A DNA stretch of 64,000 nucleotides from NCBI GenBank assembly GCA_022652485.1, contig JALCRK010000005.1, positions 1-64,000 on the forward strand, in the 5' to 3' direction. Under the pieces are notes generated by a model. That model worked only from the letters and a program-made list of their open reading frames with translations. It did no database searches and had not been told where the DNA came from. The first letter of the stretch is position 1. The number at the start of each line of letters is the position of its first letter. Shown here one piece after another: positions 43,994-54,180 of this stretch. Source of the DNA: Sphingobium sp. (GTDB taxonomy: Bacteria; Pseudomonadota; Alphaproteobacteria; Sphingomonadales; Sphingomonadaceae). The position numbers were made by a program, and so were the translations under genes.

Positions 43994-45217
43994 ATGTTGT
44001 ACAGTGCCTATGAAATTCATCGCAATCTGCTCGCCGGAGCCAGTGCGATGGCGACCGCGGGAGCGGAGCTGCTGAACAACCCGGCCAACCCTCTGTCCTA
44101 TTTCGGCGGTGGCCCCATTCTGGCCTCGGCGCTTGAGGTGTTCGCTCATGCTGCGGCGCCGAGGGGCAAGCCCGCGTTCGGCTTCGAGCATACGATGATC
44201 GACGGCAAGGAGCACGTCGTCACGGAAGTGGTCGAGGCGCGCAAGGATTTCGGCCAGCTCAAGCACTTCATCGTGAAAGGCGCGCCCAAGGGCAGGCCGA
44301 AGCTGCTGATCGTCGCGCCCATGTCCGGCCATTATGCAACGCTGCTGCGCGGCACTGTGGAGCGGATGCTGCCCGGCCATGATGTCTGGATCACGGATTG
44401 GCGCGATGCGCGCAATGTGCCATTGAGCGACGGTACTTTCGATCTAGACGATTATATCGATTATCTGATCGACTGGTTCGCCCATATCGGACCGGGCGCG
44501 CACATGCTCGCGGTGTGCCAGCCTTCGGTGCCGAGCTATGCCGCCGCTTGCATCATGTCATCGACCGACAATCCCAACCGTCCGCGCACGCTGACTATGA
44601 TGGGCGGGCCGATCGACACGCGCCAGGCGCCGACCTCGGTCAATCAGCTCGCCACGGAGCGCCCGATCAGCTGGTTCGAGCAGAATGTGATCGCCACCGT
44701 GCCGTTCCAGTATGCGGGTGCCGGACGCCACGTCTATCCCGGCTTTCTCCAGCTCGCGGGTTTCATGTCGATGAACCTCGGCAATCACATGATGAGCCAC
44801 TGGGCGATGTTCAAACATCTGATCGAGGGCGATGAAGAGAGCGCCGAGGCCACCAAGGACTTCTACGACGAATATCGTTCCGTCTGCGACATGACGGCGG
44901 AGTTCTACCTCCAGACCATCCAGGAAGTGTTCCAGAAGCACAGCCTGCCCAAGGGCGAGTTCGTGCATCGCGGCAAGCGGATCGATACCGGGGCGATCAA
45001 GGACATCGCGATTCTCGCCATCGAGGGTGAGAAGGACGATATTTCCGGCCTCGGCCAGACCAAAGCCGCGCTCACTATCTCCACCGGGCTGCCGGACGCG
45101 ATGAAGAAATATTATATGGCGAAGGGTGCCGGCCATTACGGCATCTTCAACGGCAACAAGTGGCGCAACAAGATCGCCCCGGTGCTGGAAGACTGGATCG
45201 TCACGCACAACGACTGA
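43994..45217 (+). CDS. phaZ: Intracellular polyhydroxyalkanoate depolymerase
   Basis: A 407-residue alpha/beta hydrolase-like enzyme degrading native intracellular PHB granules. The active-site segment AVCQPSVPSYAA has Cys in the nucleophile position typical of intracellular PhaZ, and the C-terminus contains AKGAGHYGIFNGNKWRN with the probable catalytic His. The ATG at 43994 with GAGGAG upstream is preferred to a TTG one codon earlier. No signal peptide. Confidence 0.88.
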   Translation: MLYSAYEIHRNLLAGASAMATAGAELLNNPANPLSYFGGGPILASALEVFAHAAAPRGKPAFGFEHTMIDGKEHVVTEVVEARKDFGQLKHFIVKGAPKGRPKLLIVAPMSGHYATLLRGTVERMLPGHDVWITDWRDARNVPLSDGTFDLDDYIDYLIDWFAHIGPGAHMLAVCQPSVPSYAAACIMSSTDNPNRPRTLTMMGGPIDTRQAPTSVNQLATERPISWFEQNVIATVPFQYAGAGRHVYPGFLQLAGFMSMNLGNHMMSHWAMFKHLIEGDEESAEATKDFYDEYRSVCDMTAEFYLQTIQEVFQKHSLPKGEFVHRGKRIDTGAIKDIAILAIEGEKDDISGLGQTKAALTISTGLPDAMKKYYMAKGAGHYGIFNGNKWRNKIAPVLEDWIVTHND

Positions 45218-45227
45218 AGCGTTACCC

Positions 45228-46226
45228 GTGCCTCCGATCCGTCTCGCCCAGATGTCTGTGGAGCGCTGGCCCGTGGCTGGCGCGTTCACGATCAGCCGCG
45301 GCGCCAAAACCCATGTCGATGTGGTGCTGTGCGTCGTGACGGACGGTGTGCAAGAGGGCAGGGGAGAGGCCACCCCGATCTATTATCACGGCGAGACCGC
45401 CGAGGGCTGCGCGCAGGCCATCGGGGATTATTGCGCAGCGCTGGGCAGCCAATCATTGTCGCGCGAGGCCGTTCAGGCCGCGATGCCGCGCGGCGCGGCG
45501 CGCAATGCGCTCGATTGCGCGCTGTGGGATCTGGAATCGCGGCGGCAGGGCGTGCCCGTATGGCAGCTCGCCGGTCTGGCAGAGCCCAAGCCCCTGCCGA
45601 CCGCCTACACCATCAGCATCGATGCGCCTGCACGGATGGAGAGTGACGCGCGCGCGGCAGCGGGGCGCGGCTTCCGCCTGCTCAAATGCAAGCTCGGCGG
45701 CGAGGGCGATATGGAACGCATCGCGGCCGTGCGGCAGGGCGCACCCGATGTGCGCTTGATCGTCGATGCGAACGAGAGCTGGAACGATCTGGACATCGCG
45801 GCGGAGGCAGCGGCTCTCGGTGCGCTTGGGGTGGAGCTGATCGAGCAGCCCGTGCGGCGTGGGCAGGAACAACGCTTGTCCGGCGTGACCTCACTTGTGC
45901 CCTTCTGCGCCGACGAGAGCTGTCAGGACCGCGCGGACATGCCCGCGCTTGCCTCCTTCCCGGTCATCAACATCAAGCTCGACAAGGCGGGCGGGCTCAC
46001 CGAGGCGATTGCATTGCGGGATGCGGCTATTGAGCAAGGCAAGAAGCTGATGCTCGGCTGTATGCTCTCGACCTCGCTCGGCATTGCGCCCGCATTTCTG
46101 CTGGCGGGCGAGGCGGATTGGGTCGACCTCGACGGCGCGCTTTTGCTCGCGCGGGACAGGGAGGGCGGCCTCTTTATGCAGGACGGCCTGCTCCATCCCG
46201 GCACGCTCTGGGGACTTCCGCGCTGA
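45228..46226 (+). CDS. Dipeptide epimerase (Ala-Glu-type, enolase superfamily)
   Basis: A 332-residue member of the muconate-lactonizing subgroup. The catalytic Lys pair is in LLKCKLGG, metal ligands start with DANESW, then IEQPV and ADESCQD, and the second catalytic Lys is in NIKLDKAGG. Such enzymes epimerise L-Ala-D/L-Glu from peptidoglycan. GTG at 45228, 10 bp after phaZ, gives the expected N-terminus; the ATG at 45252 is an alternative. Confidence 0.87.
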   Translation: MPPIRLAQMSVERWPVAGAFTISRGAKTHVDVVLCVVTDGVQEGRGEATPIYYHGETAEGCAQAIGDYCAALGSQSLSREAVQAAMPRGAARNALDCALWDLESRRQGVPVWQLAGLAEPKPLPTAYTISIDAPARMESDARAAAGRGFRLLKCKLGGEGDMERIAAVRQGAPDVRLIVDANESWNDLDIAAEAAALGALGVELIEQPVRRGQEQRLSGVTSLVPFCADESCQDRADMPALASFPVINIKLDKAGGLTEAIALRDAAIEQGKKLMLGCMLSTSLGIAPAFLLAGEADWVDLDGALLLARDREGGLFMQDGLLHPGTLWGLPR

Positions 46227-47384
46227 TTATTCCTTGGGGCGCGGATAGGGCCAGATCATCGTCCCGTCCGGCGCGGCGGTGAAGGTCGTCTGCGTGGGGT
46301 AGGCGAACTCGACGCCTTCCGCGCTGAATACCCGCAATATGTTCATGCCGACATGGTGCCGCACGCGCAGCACTTCGTCGATATCGCGGCCGTGGATGAA
46401 GAAGCTGAACTCATAGTCGATGCTGCTCGCGCCAAAGCCGCTGAACCCTGCGCGTTGAAACTCCGCCCCGGCATCCTCTGTTGCCCTCCGCAACATATCG
46501 GGAATGCGGTCCGCCTTGTCCGGCGGCGTCTGAAAGATCACGCCGATCGGCATGATGTATCTGCGCACGGAGATATCGTTGAAGTTGGTGATCTCCTGCT
46601 CCAGCAGCTTGGCATTGGAGATGATCTTCTGCTCGCCGTCGATGGAGCGCAGACGGGTGCTCTTGAGGCCGATGCGCTCCACCGTCGCCGTCGTCGTGCC
46701 GAACTGGATCGTCTCGCCCTGCCGGAAGGGCTTGTCGAAGATGATCGACAGCGCCGAAAACAGGTCCGAGAAAATGCCCTGCGCCGCAAGGCCGATGGCG
46801 ATGCCGCCGATGCCGAGGCCCGCGACCAGCCCGGTCACGTTCACGCCGAGATTGTCGAGCACCATGATCGCGGCGATCGCGAACAGGGCGAAGGTGACGA
46901 GAACACGGATCAGCCCCATCGCATTGGCGAGCGTCTCGCCACGCCCGTCTTCCAGGGTGCGCCGCTCGATCATGCCGAGCAGGAACTCCCGCGCCCAGAT
47001 CGCGCCCTGAAACACCGCCGCGACCGTGAACAGGAAGCGGATCGTCATCGCCACCGGCTCGGGCGGAGAGGCATAGCCCGTGACGAGGCGCGCTGCGGCC
47101 ATCGCCATGAAGAAATGGGTGGTGCGGGAGAATGTCCGGGCGAGCAGGGTGGCAAGGCCGATGTCGTCCCCCGCCTTTTCGCGCAACCGGCACAGGCTGC
47201 GCTTCACGAGGTTCATCAGCAGATAGAGCGCGATGCCCACGACAAGCGCGATGGCGATCTGCGCCGCATGGGTGCCCAGCCAGTGGACGGATTGCCGCAC
47301 CAGGTGCCGGAGTTCGATCAACTGGTAGTTCAGCTCCAGCGTCTGGTCGTCTGCGCCGGTGCCGGCCGTCGCCGCTTCGTTCAT
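46227..47384 (-). CDS. MscS-family mechanosensitive channel
   Basis: A 385-residue membrane protein with an N-terminal cytoplasmic segment, four to five helices and the MscS pore helix LVAGLGIGGIAIGLAAQGIFSD, then the beta domain (GETIQFGTTTATVERIGLKSTRLRS). It releases solutes on hypo-osmotic shock. It is convergent with the epimerase gene, the two stops being adjacent. Confidence 0.92.
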   Translation of the reverse strand: MNEAATAGTGADDQTLELNYQLIELRHLVRQSVHWLGTHAAQIAIALVVGIALYLLMNLVKRSLCRLREKAGDDIGLATLLARTFSRTTHFFMAMAAARLVTGYASPPEPVAMTIRFLFTVAAVFQGAIWAREFLLGMIERRTLEDGRGETLANAMGLIRVLVTFALFAIAAIMVLDNLGVNVTGLVAGLGIGGIAIGLAAQGIFSDLFSALSIIFDKPFRQGETIQFGTTTATVERIGLKSTRLRSIDGEQKIISNAKLLEQEITNFNDISVRRYIMPIGVIFQTPPDKADRIPDMLRRATEDAGAEFQRAGFSGFGASSIDYEFSFFIHGRDIDEVLRVRHHVGMNILRVFSAEGVEFAYPTQTTFTAAPDGTMIWPYPRPKE

Positions 47385-47427
47385 CCTGTCACCCCGGATT
47401 GCCCTGACTTGTGGGAAGGATAATGCT

Positions 47428-48687
47428 TCACCGCCGCCTGCCGTTCCCGGCGATCAGGGCGAGGAGGCTGAGGCCAGCTGCCGCCGCCATGTAAAGCCCT
47501 GCCGCGCCGATGCCCCACGAGGCAACGAGCGCGGTCGCGACGATCGGCGCCAGCGCACCGCCGAAGATACCGCCCATGTTAAACGCGAACGAGATGCCCG
47601 AATAGCGCAGCCTCACCGGAAAGAGCGACGGCAGGAACGCGCCCAGCGGGCCATAGACGAAACCCATCGCGAACAGCCCGGTCGCCATCGCGACCAGAAT
47701 GCTCGCGTCCTCGCCCGTGCCGAGCAGGGTGCCGAACGCCATGCCCATCGGCACGGATATCACGCAGCCCGCCATCAGCACCCAGCGCGGCGAGCGACTA
47801 TCTGCCCACCAGCCCGCCAGCACGATCCCCGCCGCCATGAATAGGATGGCGACGAGCTGCAACAGCAGGAAGTGCTCACGCCCGATCCCGAGCTTCGTGG
47901 TGCCATAGCCCAGCGCAAAGGCGGTCGTGATATAGAAGATCGCGAAGCACGCGACGGTCGAGAAAGTGCCGGAGAGGATCGCGCCGATATGCCCCCGCAT
48001 CACCTCGATCAGCGGCGCGTGCGCTTCTTCCTGCCGTTCGAGGATTGCCGCGAACTCCGGCGTTTCCGTGATCTTCAATCGTATCCACAGGCCGAGCACG
48101 ACCAGAACCGCGCTGGCGAGGAAGGGGATGCGCCAGCCCCATTGCATGAACGCGGCGTCATCGAGAAACTGCCCGAGCAGCAGAAACAGGCCGTTGGCGA
48201 AGAGAAAGCCGACCGGCGCGCCCAGTTGCGGAAACATGCCGAAACGGGATTTCCAGCCCGGCGGGGCGTTTTCTGTCGCCAGCAGCGCGGCACCGCCCCA
48301 TTCGCCGCCAAGGCCGAAGCCCTGCCCGAAACGCATGACGCACAGCAGCAACGGCGCCCAGAAGCCGATCGCCTGATAGCCGGGCAGGAAGGCGATGGCG
48401 AGGGTGGAGCCGCCCATCAGCATCAGCGAGACGACGAGGGTCGATTTGCGCCCGATCCGGTCGCCATAATGACCGAACACCGCCGCGCCCAGCGGCCGTG
48501 CGAAGAACGCAACGGCAAAGCTGGCATAGGAGGCCATCAGTTGCGCGGCCGGCGTGGTGGAAGGAAAGAACAGCGGCCCGAACACCAACGAGGCGGCGGT
48601 CGCGTAGATATAGAAATCGTAGAACTCCACCGCCGTCCCGATCAGGCTGGCGGCCAGTACGCGCCTGTGCTGCCACATGGTTCTCAT
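47428..48687 (-). CDS. MFS transporter of the metabolite:H+ symporter type
   Basis: A 419-residue 12-helix carrier. The N-terminus (LIGTAVEFYDFYIYATAA) and the loop GHYGDRIGRKSTLV are typical of the MHS subfamily (shikimate, proline/betaine, alpha-ketoglutarate). Substrate cannot be read from the sequence. Confidence 0.88.
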   Translation of the reverse strand: MRTMWQHRRVLAASLIGTAVEFYDFYIYATAASLVFGPLFFPSTTPAAQLMASYASFAVAFFARPLGAAVFGHYGDRIGRKSTLVVSLMLMGGSTLAIAFLPGYQAIGFWAPLLLCVMRFGQGFGLGGEWGGAALLATENAPPGWKSRFGMFPQLGAPVGFLFANGLFLLLGQFLDDAAFMQWGWRIPFLASAVLVVLGLWIRLKITETPEFAAILERQEEAHAPLIEVMRGHIGAILSGTFSTVACFAIFYITTAFALGYGTTKLGIGREHFLLLQLVAILFMAAGIVLAGWWADSRSPRWVLMAGCVISVPMGMAFGTLLGTGEDASILVAMATGLFAMGFVYGPLGAFLPSLFPVRLRYSGISFAFNMGGIFGGALAPIVATALVASWGIGAAGLYMAAAAGLSLLALIAGNGRRR

Positions 48688-48711
48688 GCCGTGATCCTCA
48701 TGCCCCGACCC

Positions 48712-49518
48712 TCATCTCTTGCGCCTCAACTGGTTGCGGACCTCATATGCCATCACGGCGGCCGCAACCGCCGCGTTGAGGCTGTCCGCCTTGCCGAGCA
48801 TCGGGATCTTGACCAGCGTGTCGCACGCCGCCTCATAGTCTGCCGGCAGGCCGCGCGCCTCGTTGCCGATCAGCAGGAAGGTCGGCGCGGCGTAATGCGG
48901 CTGCTGGTAATCGAGATCGGTATTGAGGCTGGTGCCGATGAGCGCCCCCGGCCCGCCGCGTAGCCAGCCGATAAACTCGGCCCAGCGACACTGCACGATA
49001 TGTTGCGTGAACAGCGCCCCCATGCTCGCCCGCACCGCCTCGACGGAGAAGGGATCGACGCAATCGTCGACAAGGATCAGCCCGCCCGCGCCGACGGCAT
49101 CACCCGTGCGCAGGATCGTGCCGAGGTTCCCCGGATCGCGCAGCGATTGCGCGACCAGCCAGATGTCCGCCTGCGCCCTGTCGAGCCGGTCAAGCGGAGT
49201 CAGCCGATCCGCATAGACGCCGACCAGCGTCTGCGCATTGTCCTTGCCCGACATTTTGGAGAGAATATCCGCCGAAGTCGCGATCACTTCGCCGCCCGCC
49301 GCGTCCACCGCCTCCATCAGCGCCGTGCCCAGCGGATGCGGGTCGGCCTCGGCGGCGTAAAAGATCATCTCCGGCAGCGCGCCCGCTTCGCGCGCCTCGG
49401 TCATGATGCGCAAGCCTTCGGCCAGAAACAGCCCCTCGCGCTTGCGATGCTTCTTGTCGCGCAGGGACCGCACGCGCTTGACCAGCGGGTTGGAATATCC
49501 GGTTATTTCCCTGCGCAC
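48712..49518 (-). CDS. TrmH/SpoU-type RNA 2'-O-methyltransferase
   Basis: A 268-residue SPOUT methyltransferase. An N-terminal RNA-binding segment (SNPLVKRVRSLRDKKHRKREG) precedes the knotted domain with SLRDPGNLGTILRTGDA, FLLIGNEARGLP and IPMLGKADSLNAAVA. It methylates a ribose in rRNA or tRNA; the exact target is unknown. GTG at 49518 is chosen because the longer frame would overlap the HPr gene. Confidence 0.88.
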   Translation of the reverse strand: MRREITGYSNPLVKRVRSLRDKKHRKREGLFLAEGLRIMTEAREAGALPEMIFYAAEADPHPLGTALMEAVDAAGGEVIATSADILSKMSGKDNAQTLVGVYADRLTPLDRLDRAQADIWLVAQSLRDPGNLGTILRTGDAVGAGGLILVDDCVDPFSVEAVRASMGALFTQHIVQCRWAEFIGWLRGGPGALIGTSLNTDLDYQQPHYAAPTFLLIGNEARGLPADYEAACDTLVKIPMLGKADSLNAAVAAAVMAYEVRNQLRRKR

Positions 49519-49537
49519 GGCGCCGCCCTTCCGCCGC

Positions 49538-49813
49538 TCAGTCTTCGCCGAACTTGCCCTCGACCAGCGCGACGAGCTGCTCCAGCGCTTCCTTGTGGCC
49601 ATCTCCGCTGGCTGCGATGGTGATCGAGTCGCCCATCGCCGCGCCCAGCATCATCAGGCCCATGATCGACGTTCCCGTCACGCTGGAGCCGTCCTTTGAG
49701 ACAGTCACCTGGGCGGGCAGCGCGCTCGCCAGAGTGACGAACTTGGCGCTGGCGCGGGCATGAAGGCCGCGCCGGTTGGTAATGAGAACCTCCTGGCTCG
49801 CCTCTCCGCTCAT
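49538..49813 (-). CDS. ptsH: HPr phosphocarrier of the alphaproteobacterial PTS
   Basis: A 91-residue HPr with the phospho-His H18 in NRRGLHARASAKF and the regulatory Ser S49 in TSIMGLMMLGA, the site used by HprK. It is the last of a cluster EIIA - RapZ - HprK - ChvG - ChvI joined by 4-bp overlaps. With no sugar permease EIIC nearby, it serves signalling rather than sugar uptake. Confidence 0.93.
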   Translation of the reverse strand: MSGEASQEVLITNRRGLHARASAKFVTLASALPAQVTVSKDGSSVTGTSIMGLMMLGAAMGDSITIAASGDGHKEALEQLVALVEGKFGED

Positions 49814-50217
49814 TTGCTGTGCCCTCCCAGCAATTCGGACGCTACGCTGATATATTTCTGCCCCGCCTCGCGCGCCGCCGCGACGGCAGCCGTCACTTTC
49901 ATCGATTTGCGCGCGCTTTCGAGGCGGATCAGCATCGGCAGGTTGACGCCCGCGATCACCTCGATCTCGCCCGCCTTCATCAGCGAGATGGCGAGGTTGG
50001 AGGGCGTACCGCCGAACAGATCCGTCAACAGGATGACGCCGGAGCCGTCGTTCACGGTCTCGACCGCGCGGGCGATGTCCGCGCGGCGGGTTTCCATGTC
50101 GTCATCGGGGCCGATGCAGATCGTCTCGATCGCCTGCTGCGGTCCCACCACATGCTCCATCGCCACGAGAAACTCGACCGCGAGCCTGCCATGCGTAACC
50201 AGAACCAAGCCTATCAT
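49810..50217 (-). CDS. EIIA-Man type PTS protein
   Basis: A 135-residue cytoplasmic EIIA of the mannose family. The active-site His is H9 in VTHGRLA; TDLFGGTPSN is the other family motif. It accepts phosphate from HPr, and in Alphaproteobacteria acts as a regulator. It overlaps ptsH and rapZ by 4 bp each. Confidence 0.92.
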   Translation of the reverse strand: MIGLVLVTHGRLAVEFLVAMEHVVGPQQAIETICIGPDDDMETRRADIARAVETVNDGSGVILLTDLFGGTPSNLAISLMKAGEIEVIAGVNLPMLIRLESARKSMKVTAAVAAAREAGQKYISVASELLGGHSK

Positions 50218-51167
50218 GGTGTATGTTCGCCCCGAAAACCCTGCTTTTGGGCGCTGCCTGCCTGCTCGAGGGCATTGTGCGGCGCCGATTCCATATTGCG
50301 GTGCAGGACCGTGGGCGAAAAACCGGCCTGACGCAAGTATCTGCCGACGCGCTCCGCCACATGTACCGATCTGTGACGGCCGCCCGTGCAGCCAAACGCC
50401 ACCGTGACATAGGATTTGCCCTGCTCCTGATAGCGCGGCAACAGCGTCGCCAGCAGATGCTCGATTTGCGAGACGCTGTCCTCATAGGCAGGGTCTTCGG
50501 CAATATAGGCGCCAACCTGCGGCGCAAGGCCCGTGAGCGGGCGCAGTGCGTCCTCCCAGTGCGGATTGCGCAGGAAGCGCATGTCGAACATCAGGTCCGC
50601 ATTGCGGGGCACCCCGCGCGAAAAGCCGAAGGAGAGGATCGTGAGCACGGTCCGCTCGTGCAGGTCATTGCCATAGCGCGCGCGGATTTCCTGCTGCAAT
50701 TCGTTCACCGACATCGCGGTGGTATCGATCACTTGCGTCGACCAGCGCCGCAGCGGCTCGGTAAGCTCGCGTTCGCGCGCGATGCCGTCCGCCGCCGGGC
50801 GATCCTCGGCCAGCGGATGCCGCCGCCGGGTTTCGGCATAGCGGCGTTCCAGCTCCGCGCCAGAGCAATCGAGATACAGCGTCTCGATGTCCCAGCTCTC
50901 ATGTTCGCGCAATATCTTGATGCGCTGCACCAGCGCTGCGGCGTCGAACCCGCGCGTGCGGCTGTCGATACCGATCGCCAGCGGGCGCTCCCGCCTGGCC
51001 GCGCCGGCGGCCGGCGGCGCATCCATCAGCCGTTCGAGCAGCATCAGGGGCAGATTGTCCACCACTTCCCAGCCCAGATCCTCCAGCGTCTTGAGCGCGG
51101 TGGATTTGCCCGCGCCGGACATGCCGGACACCAGCAATATGGATTTGACATTGCCTTCGGTCGTCAT
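50214..51167 (-). CDS. rapZ: RNase adapter protein RapZ
   Basis: A 317-residue P-loop protein with Walker A SGMSGAGKST at the N-terminus and the C-terminal RNA-binding region GCTGGRHRSVHVAERV. In E. coli RapZ guides RNase E to the glmZ small RNA; in Alphaproteobacteria its gene is fixed in the PTS-regulatory cluster. It overlaps the EIIA and hprK genes by 4 bp each. Confidence 0.93.
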   Translation of the reverse strand: MTTEGNVKSILLVSGMSGAGKSTALKTLEDLGWEVVDNLPLMLLERLMDAPPAAGAARRERPLAIGIDSRTRGFDAAALVQRIKILREHESWDIETLYLDCSGAELERRYAETRRRHPLAEDRPAADGIARERELTEPLRRWSTQVIDTTAMSVNELQQEIRARYGNDLHERTVLTILSFGFSRGVPRNADLMFDMRFLRNPHWEDALRPLTGLAPQVGAYIAEDPAYEDSVSQIEHLLATLLPRYQEQGKSYVTVAFGCTGGRHRSVHVAERVGRYLRQAGFSPTVLHRNMESAPHNALEQAGSAQKQGFRGEHTP

Positions 51168-51652
51168 CTCGCCTTCCCCGGTTCACTCTGGCCGGTAATC
51201 CGCCTGAGCGCCAGTTCTATCTTGATCGGTGCGCTCGCCTCCAGACCGCGAACGGGCAGGATCGGCAGATCGATACCGCACAGCCGTTGCATGGCGAGGG
51301 CGTCGGGCATCCGCTCGGGCTGCGCCTCGTCCTTGGTCAGCACCCGGACCACCAGCGCGAGCGGCGCCTCGGCGGTGAACGGAAGCGTCATGATGCCCAG
51401 CCCCCGCACCTCGATCAGCCCGGCGATGCTAGGGCTGGCATGGCCGATAACCGCGCCCTCCTGATTCAGCACATAGGTATAATCGTCGCTCAGCAGGGAT
51501 GCGCCCCTGTCGATCAGCCGCAGCGCGAGATCGGACTTTCCTGCGCCGCTCGGCCCACGGATGAGCACGCCCCGGCCATCGATGACGATGCTGGTGCCAT
51601 GCACCGCCCCTGCGAAGCCGGGATCGACCTCTTCTCTCGCTGCTCCGCTCAT
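51164..51652 (-). CDS. hprK: HPr kinase/phosphorylase, short form
   Basis: A 162-residue catalytic-domain-only HprK, typical for Alphaproteobacteria and about half the Firmicutes length. It has the P-loop RGPSGAGKSD and the HprK signature IEVRGLGI. It phosphorylates or dephosphorylates the Ser site of HPr. It overlaps rapZ and chvG by 4 bp each. Confidence 0.92.
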   Translation of the reverse strand: MSGAAREEVDPGFAGAVHGTSIVIDGRGVLIRGPSGAGKSDLALRLIDRGASLLSDDYTYVLNQEGAVIGHASPSIAGLIEVRGLGIMTLPFTAEAPLALVVRVLTKDEAQPERMPDALAMQRLCGIDLPILPVRGLEASAPIKIELALRRITGQSEPGKAR

Positions 51653-53247
51653 TCGGACGCGATGCCCGGATCGCCGAGCGTTGCGAGCGGCAGATAGACA
51701 TCGAACCGCGCACCCTTGAGCGCATTTTCCCGGTCCGCGATCACGATCCGCCCCTGATGCCCCTCGACGATGCTGCGCGCGATGGCGAGGCCAAGGCCGC
51801 TATGCTTGCCGAATGCCTCGTTCTCGGGCCGCACGCTGTGAAAGCGCCGGAACACGGTTTCGCGCTCTTCCGGCGGCACGCCCGGCCCTTCGTCCTCCAC
51901 GCTCAGCAGTACCTCGTCGTTCGCGACCGTCGCGGTCACCTGCACTAGCCCGCGCTCGGGCGAAAAGGACACGGCATTGTCGAGCAGATTGTCGATCACC
52001 AGCATCAGGCGGCTCTGCTCTCCCATCACCACCGCGACATCCTTGCGGGGGCGGGCGAAGGCGAGGCGGACATGCCGCTCGATGCCGCGCTTTTCCCGCG
52101 CAAGGATCATCTGCTCTATCAGCTGGCCGAGATCGACCGGCTCGAACCGTGTGCGCGAGAGTTGCGCATCGATCCGCGACGCCTCCGCGATGTCCGTCAC
52201 CAGCCGGTCGAGCCGCCGCACGTCATCCTGCGCGATGGAGAGCAGCTGTCGCTGTAGCGCTGGTTCCCTCACATTTTCCAGCCCGTCGAGCGCGGAACGC
52301 AGCGAGGCGATGGGGTTCTTCAGCTCATGGCTCACATCGGCGGCAAAGCTGTCCGTCGCGTCGATCCGGTGGCGCAGCGCCTCGGTCATGTCGGCGACCG
52401 ACCGCGCGAGCACGCCGATCTCGTCGCGGCGGTCGGGGAGACGGGGGATATGGACCTGCCGTGCGCGGCCAAGGCGCACCCGGGCTGTTCCGCGCGCCAG
52501 CCTGCGGAGCGGCAACACGATGGTGCGCGCCAGAAACAGCGAGAGCCAGATCGAGCCCAGCAGCGCCATCGTCACCACCAGCGCCAGCCTCAGCCGCTCG
52601 GCCCGCACCGCGCGGGTGATGTCGCGGGCATTGGTGATCGCGAGCACCGTGCTGCCGTCCTGCAAATGGACTGCCGCGCTGATCATCGGCGTGCGATCGG
52701 GCGCGAAACGGGCGGTGGCGACGGCGTGGCCGCTACGCGCCGATTCCCGCACCTCCGCCCAGGCGTTGGCGACGTCTCGGCGCGGCTCTTCGAAGGCTTC
52801 CAGCGGATCGGACCGCACTATGCTGTCGACCATTTCATCGAGGAACCGCGCAACCTGCCGCTTCAAAGGCTCTTCGGCGGGATCGACCAGCGTGTAGGTC
52901 GCGCCACCCGCCCTGGCGCTGTCGAACTGCAGCGCGCCCTGGGGAGAATAAAGGCGGATGCGCTCGCCATTCTGCTTGGATAAGCTCAGCAGAACCTCTC
53001 GGCGTTGGGCTGGCGCAATATGAGCGGCCATGTCGCGGACCATCTCCAGCCGCCGCGCGGACTGGAGCAGGCGCTCGTCGATCACGCGGGAGCGATAGCT
53101 GTCGATATAGAAAAAGCCGCCCGCGAACAGCGCGAGCGCGAATATGTTCACCGCCAGGATCCGCCATGTCAGGCTGAATCCGCCGCCCCAGAAAGAAGGC
53201 GGATAGGGCAGATATCTAATCTTCGGAGAAGCGGTAACCGGCGCCAT
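51649..53247 (-). CDS. chvG: Sensor histidine kinase ChvG
   Basis: A 532-residue membrane kinase: transmembrane helix at about 28-47, a periplasmic domain (about 48-215), a second helix (about 220-240), HAMP, the phospho-acceptor box [16 protein letters not shown]-box NLLDNAVSF and G-box [11 protein letters not shown]. ChvG senses envelope stress or acid in Rhizobiales. The start overlaps the end of chvI by 32 bp; no other good start exists before the helix. Confidence 0.9.
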   Translation of the reverse strand: MAPVTASPKIRYLPYPPSFWGGGFSLTWRILAVNIFALALFAGGFFYIDSYRSRVIDERLLQSARRLEMVRDMAAHIAPAQRREVLLSLSKQNGERIRLYSPQGALQFDSARAGGATYTLVDPAEEPLKRQVARFLDEMVDSIVRSDPLEAFEEPRRDVANAWAEVRESARSGHAVATARFAPDRTPMISAAVHLQDGSTVLAITNARDITRAVRAERLRLALVVTMALLGSIWLSLFLARTIVLPLRRLARGTARVRLGRARQVHIPRLPDRRDEIGVLARSVADMTEALRHRIDATDSFAADVSHELKNPIASLRSALDGLENVREPALQRQLLSIAQDDVRRLDRLVTDIAEASRIDAQLSRTRFEPVDLGQLIEQMILAREKRGIERHVRLAFARPRKDVAVVMGEQSRLMLVIDNLLDNAVSFSPERGLVQVTATVANDEVLLSVEDEGPGVPPEERETVFRRFHSVRPENEAFGKHSGLGLAIARSIVEGHQGRIVIADRENALKGARFDVYLPLATLGDPGIASE

Positions 53248-53929
53248 ACAGGGTGTCTATAGCGTTGAAATCGGGATCGGCCTCACGAAATTTGCGCCGC
53301 AGCCGCTTGATATGGCTGTCTATGGTGCGATCGTCGACATAGACATCGTCCTGATAGGCGACATCCATCAGCTGGTTGCGCGTCTTCACAACGCCGGGCC
53401 GCTGCGCCAGCGCCTCAAGGATCATAAATTCCGTTACGGTGAGGGTGACGGGCACCTGGTTCCATTTGACCAGATGCCGGTCCGGGTCCATCTCCAGCCG
53501 TCCGCGCACCATCGGCTCGGACTGCTGCTCGGGTGCTGCCGAGGCCTTGCCCATTTCGGTTCGCCGCAACAGCGCCTTGATCCGCGCGATCAGCAGGCGC
53601 TGGGAAAATGGCTTGGCAATATAATCGTCCGCGCCCATCGCGAGGCCCAGCGCCTCGTCGAGCTCGTCGGTCTTGGAGGTAAGGAAGATAAACGGGGTGG
53701 CGCTTTTCTCGCGCAGGCGCCGCAGCAGCTCGATGCCGTCCAGTCGCGGCATCTTGATATCGCACACGATCACATCCGCCGGGTTTTCCGACAGCGCCTT
53801 CAAGCCCGCCTCCGGGTCGGTGTAGAGCCGGGTCACGAAACCCTCGCCCTGCAACGCAATGGCAAGCGAGGTGATGATGTTGCGGTCGTCGTCGATCAGT
53901 GCGACAGAAGGGGCGTTCGTATCGGTCAT
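53216..53929 (-). CDS. chvI: Response regulator ChvI
   Basis: A 237-residue OmpR-type regulator: receiver domain with the acidic pair DDD, phospho-Asp in [14 protein letters not shown] in FLTSKTD and K in YIAKPFS, then a winged helix DNA-binding domain with [14 protein letters not shown]. It heads the chvI-chvG-hprK-rapZ-EIIA-ptsH cluster and is divergent from pckA, known to be controlled by ChvI in some rhizobia. Confidence 0.92.
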   Translation of the reverse strand: MTDTNAPSVALIDDDRNIITSLAIALQGEGFVTRLYTDPEAGLKALSENPADVIVCDIKMPRLDGIELLRRLREKSATPFIFLTSKTDELDEALGLAMGADDYIAKPFSQRLLIARIKALLRRTEMGKASAAPEQQSEPMVRGRLEMDPDRHLVKWNQVPVTLTVTEFMILEALAQRPGVVKTRNQLMDVAYQDDVYVDDRTIDSHIKRLRRKFREADPDFNAIDTLYGAGYRFSED

Positions 53930-54180
53930 TACCGTACCGATTATCGCAAGGAAGCCGGAGCGGCAACTTTCTCCTTGGAATTGCCTCCATTAACCACCTG
54001 ATTGTTTGACGCGGCGGCAAGTTCGGCCTATGCGCGCCAGAGTCTGCTGGTGACAACAGAAGCGCGTTTGCAATATCTCAAAGGTCGTCGGCCATCCAGG
54101 TCGTGCAGACGTCGCGGCAAAACCACGGGCCCAACAAGGCGCTCCTTTGGGAGCCATCGATAACTTTTAGGGAGACACGC
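53930..54180. other. Divergent promoter region of chvI and pckA
   Basis: 251 bp between two divergent genes, with no gene seen. The pckA ribosome binding site AGGGAGA is at 54169-54175, just before a GTG start. No confident ChvI box can be named by eye. Confidence 0.5.
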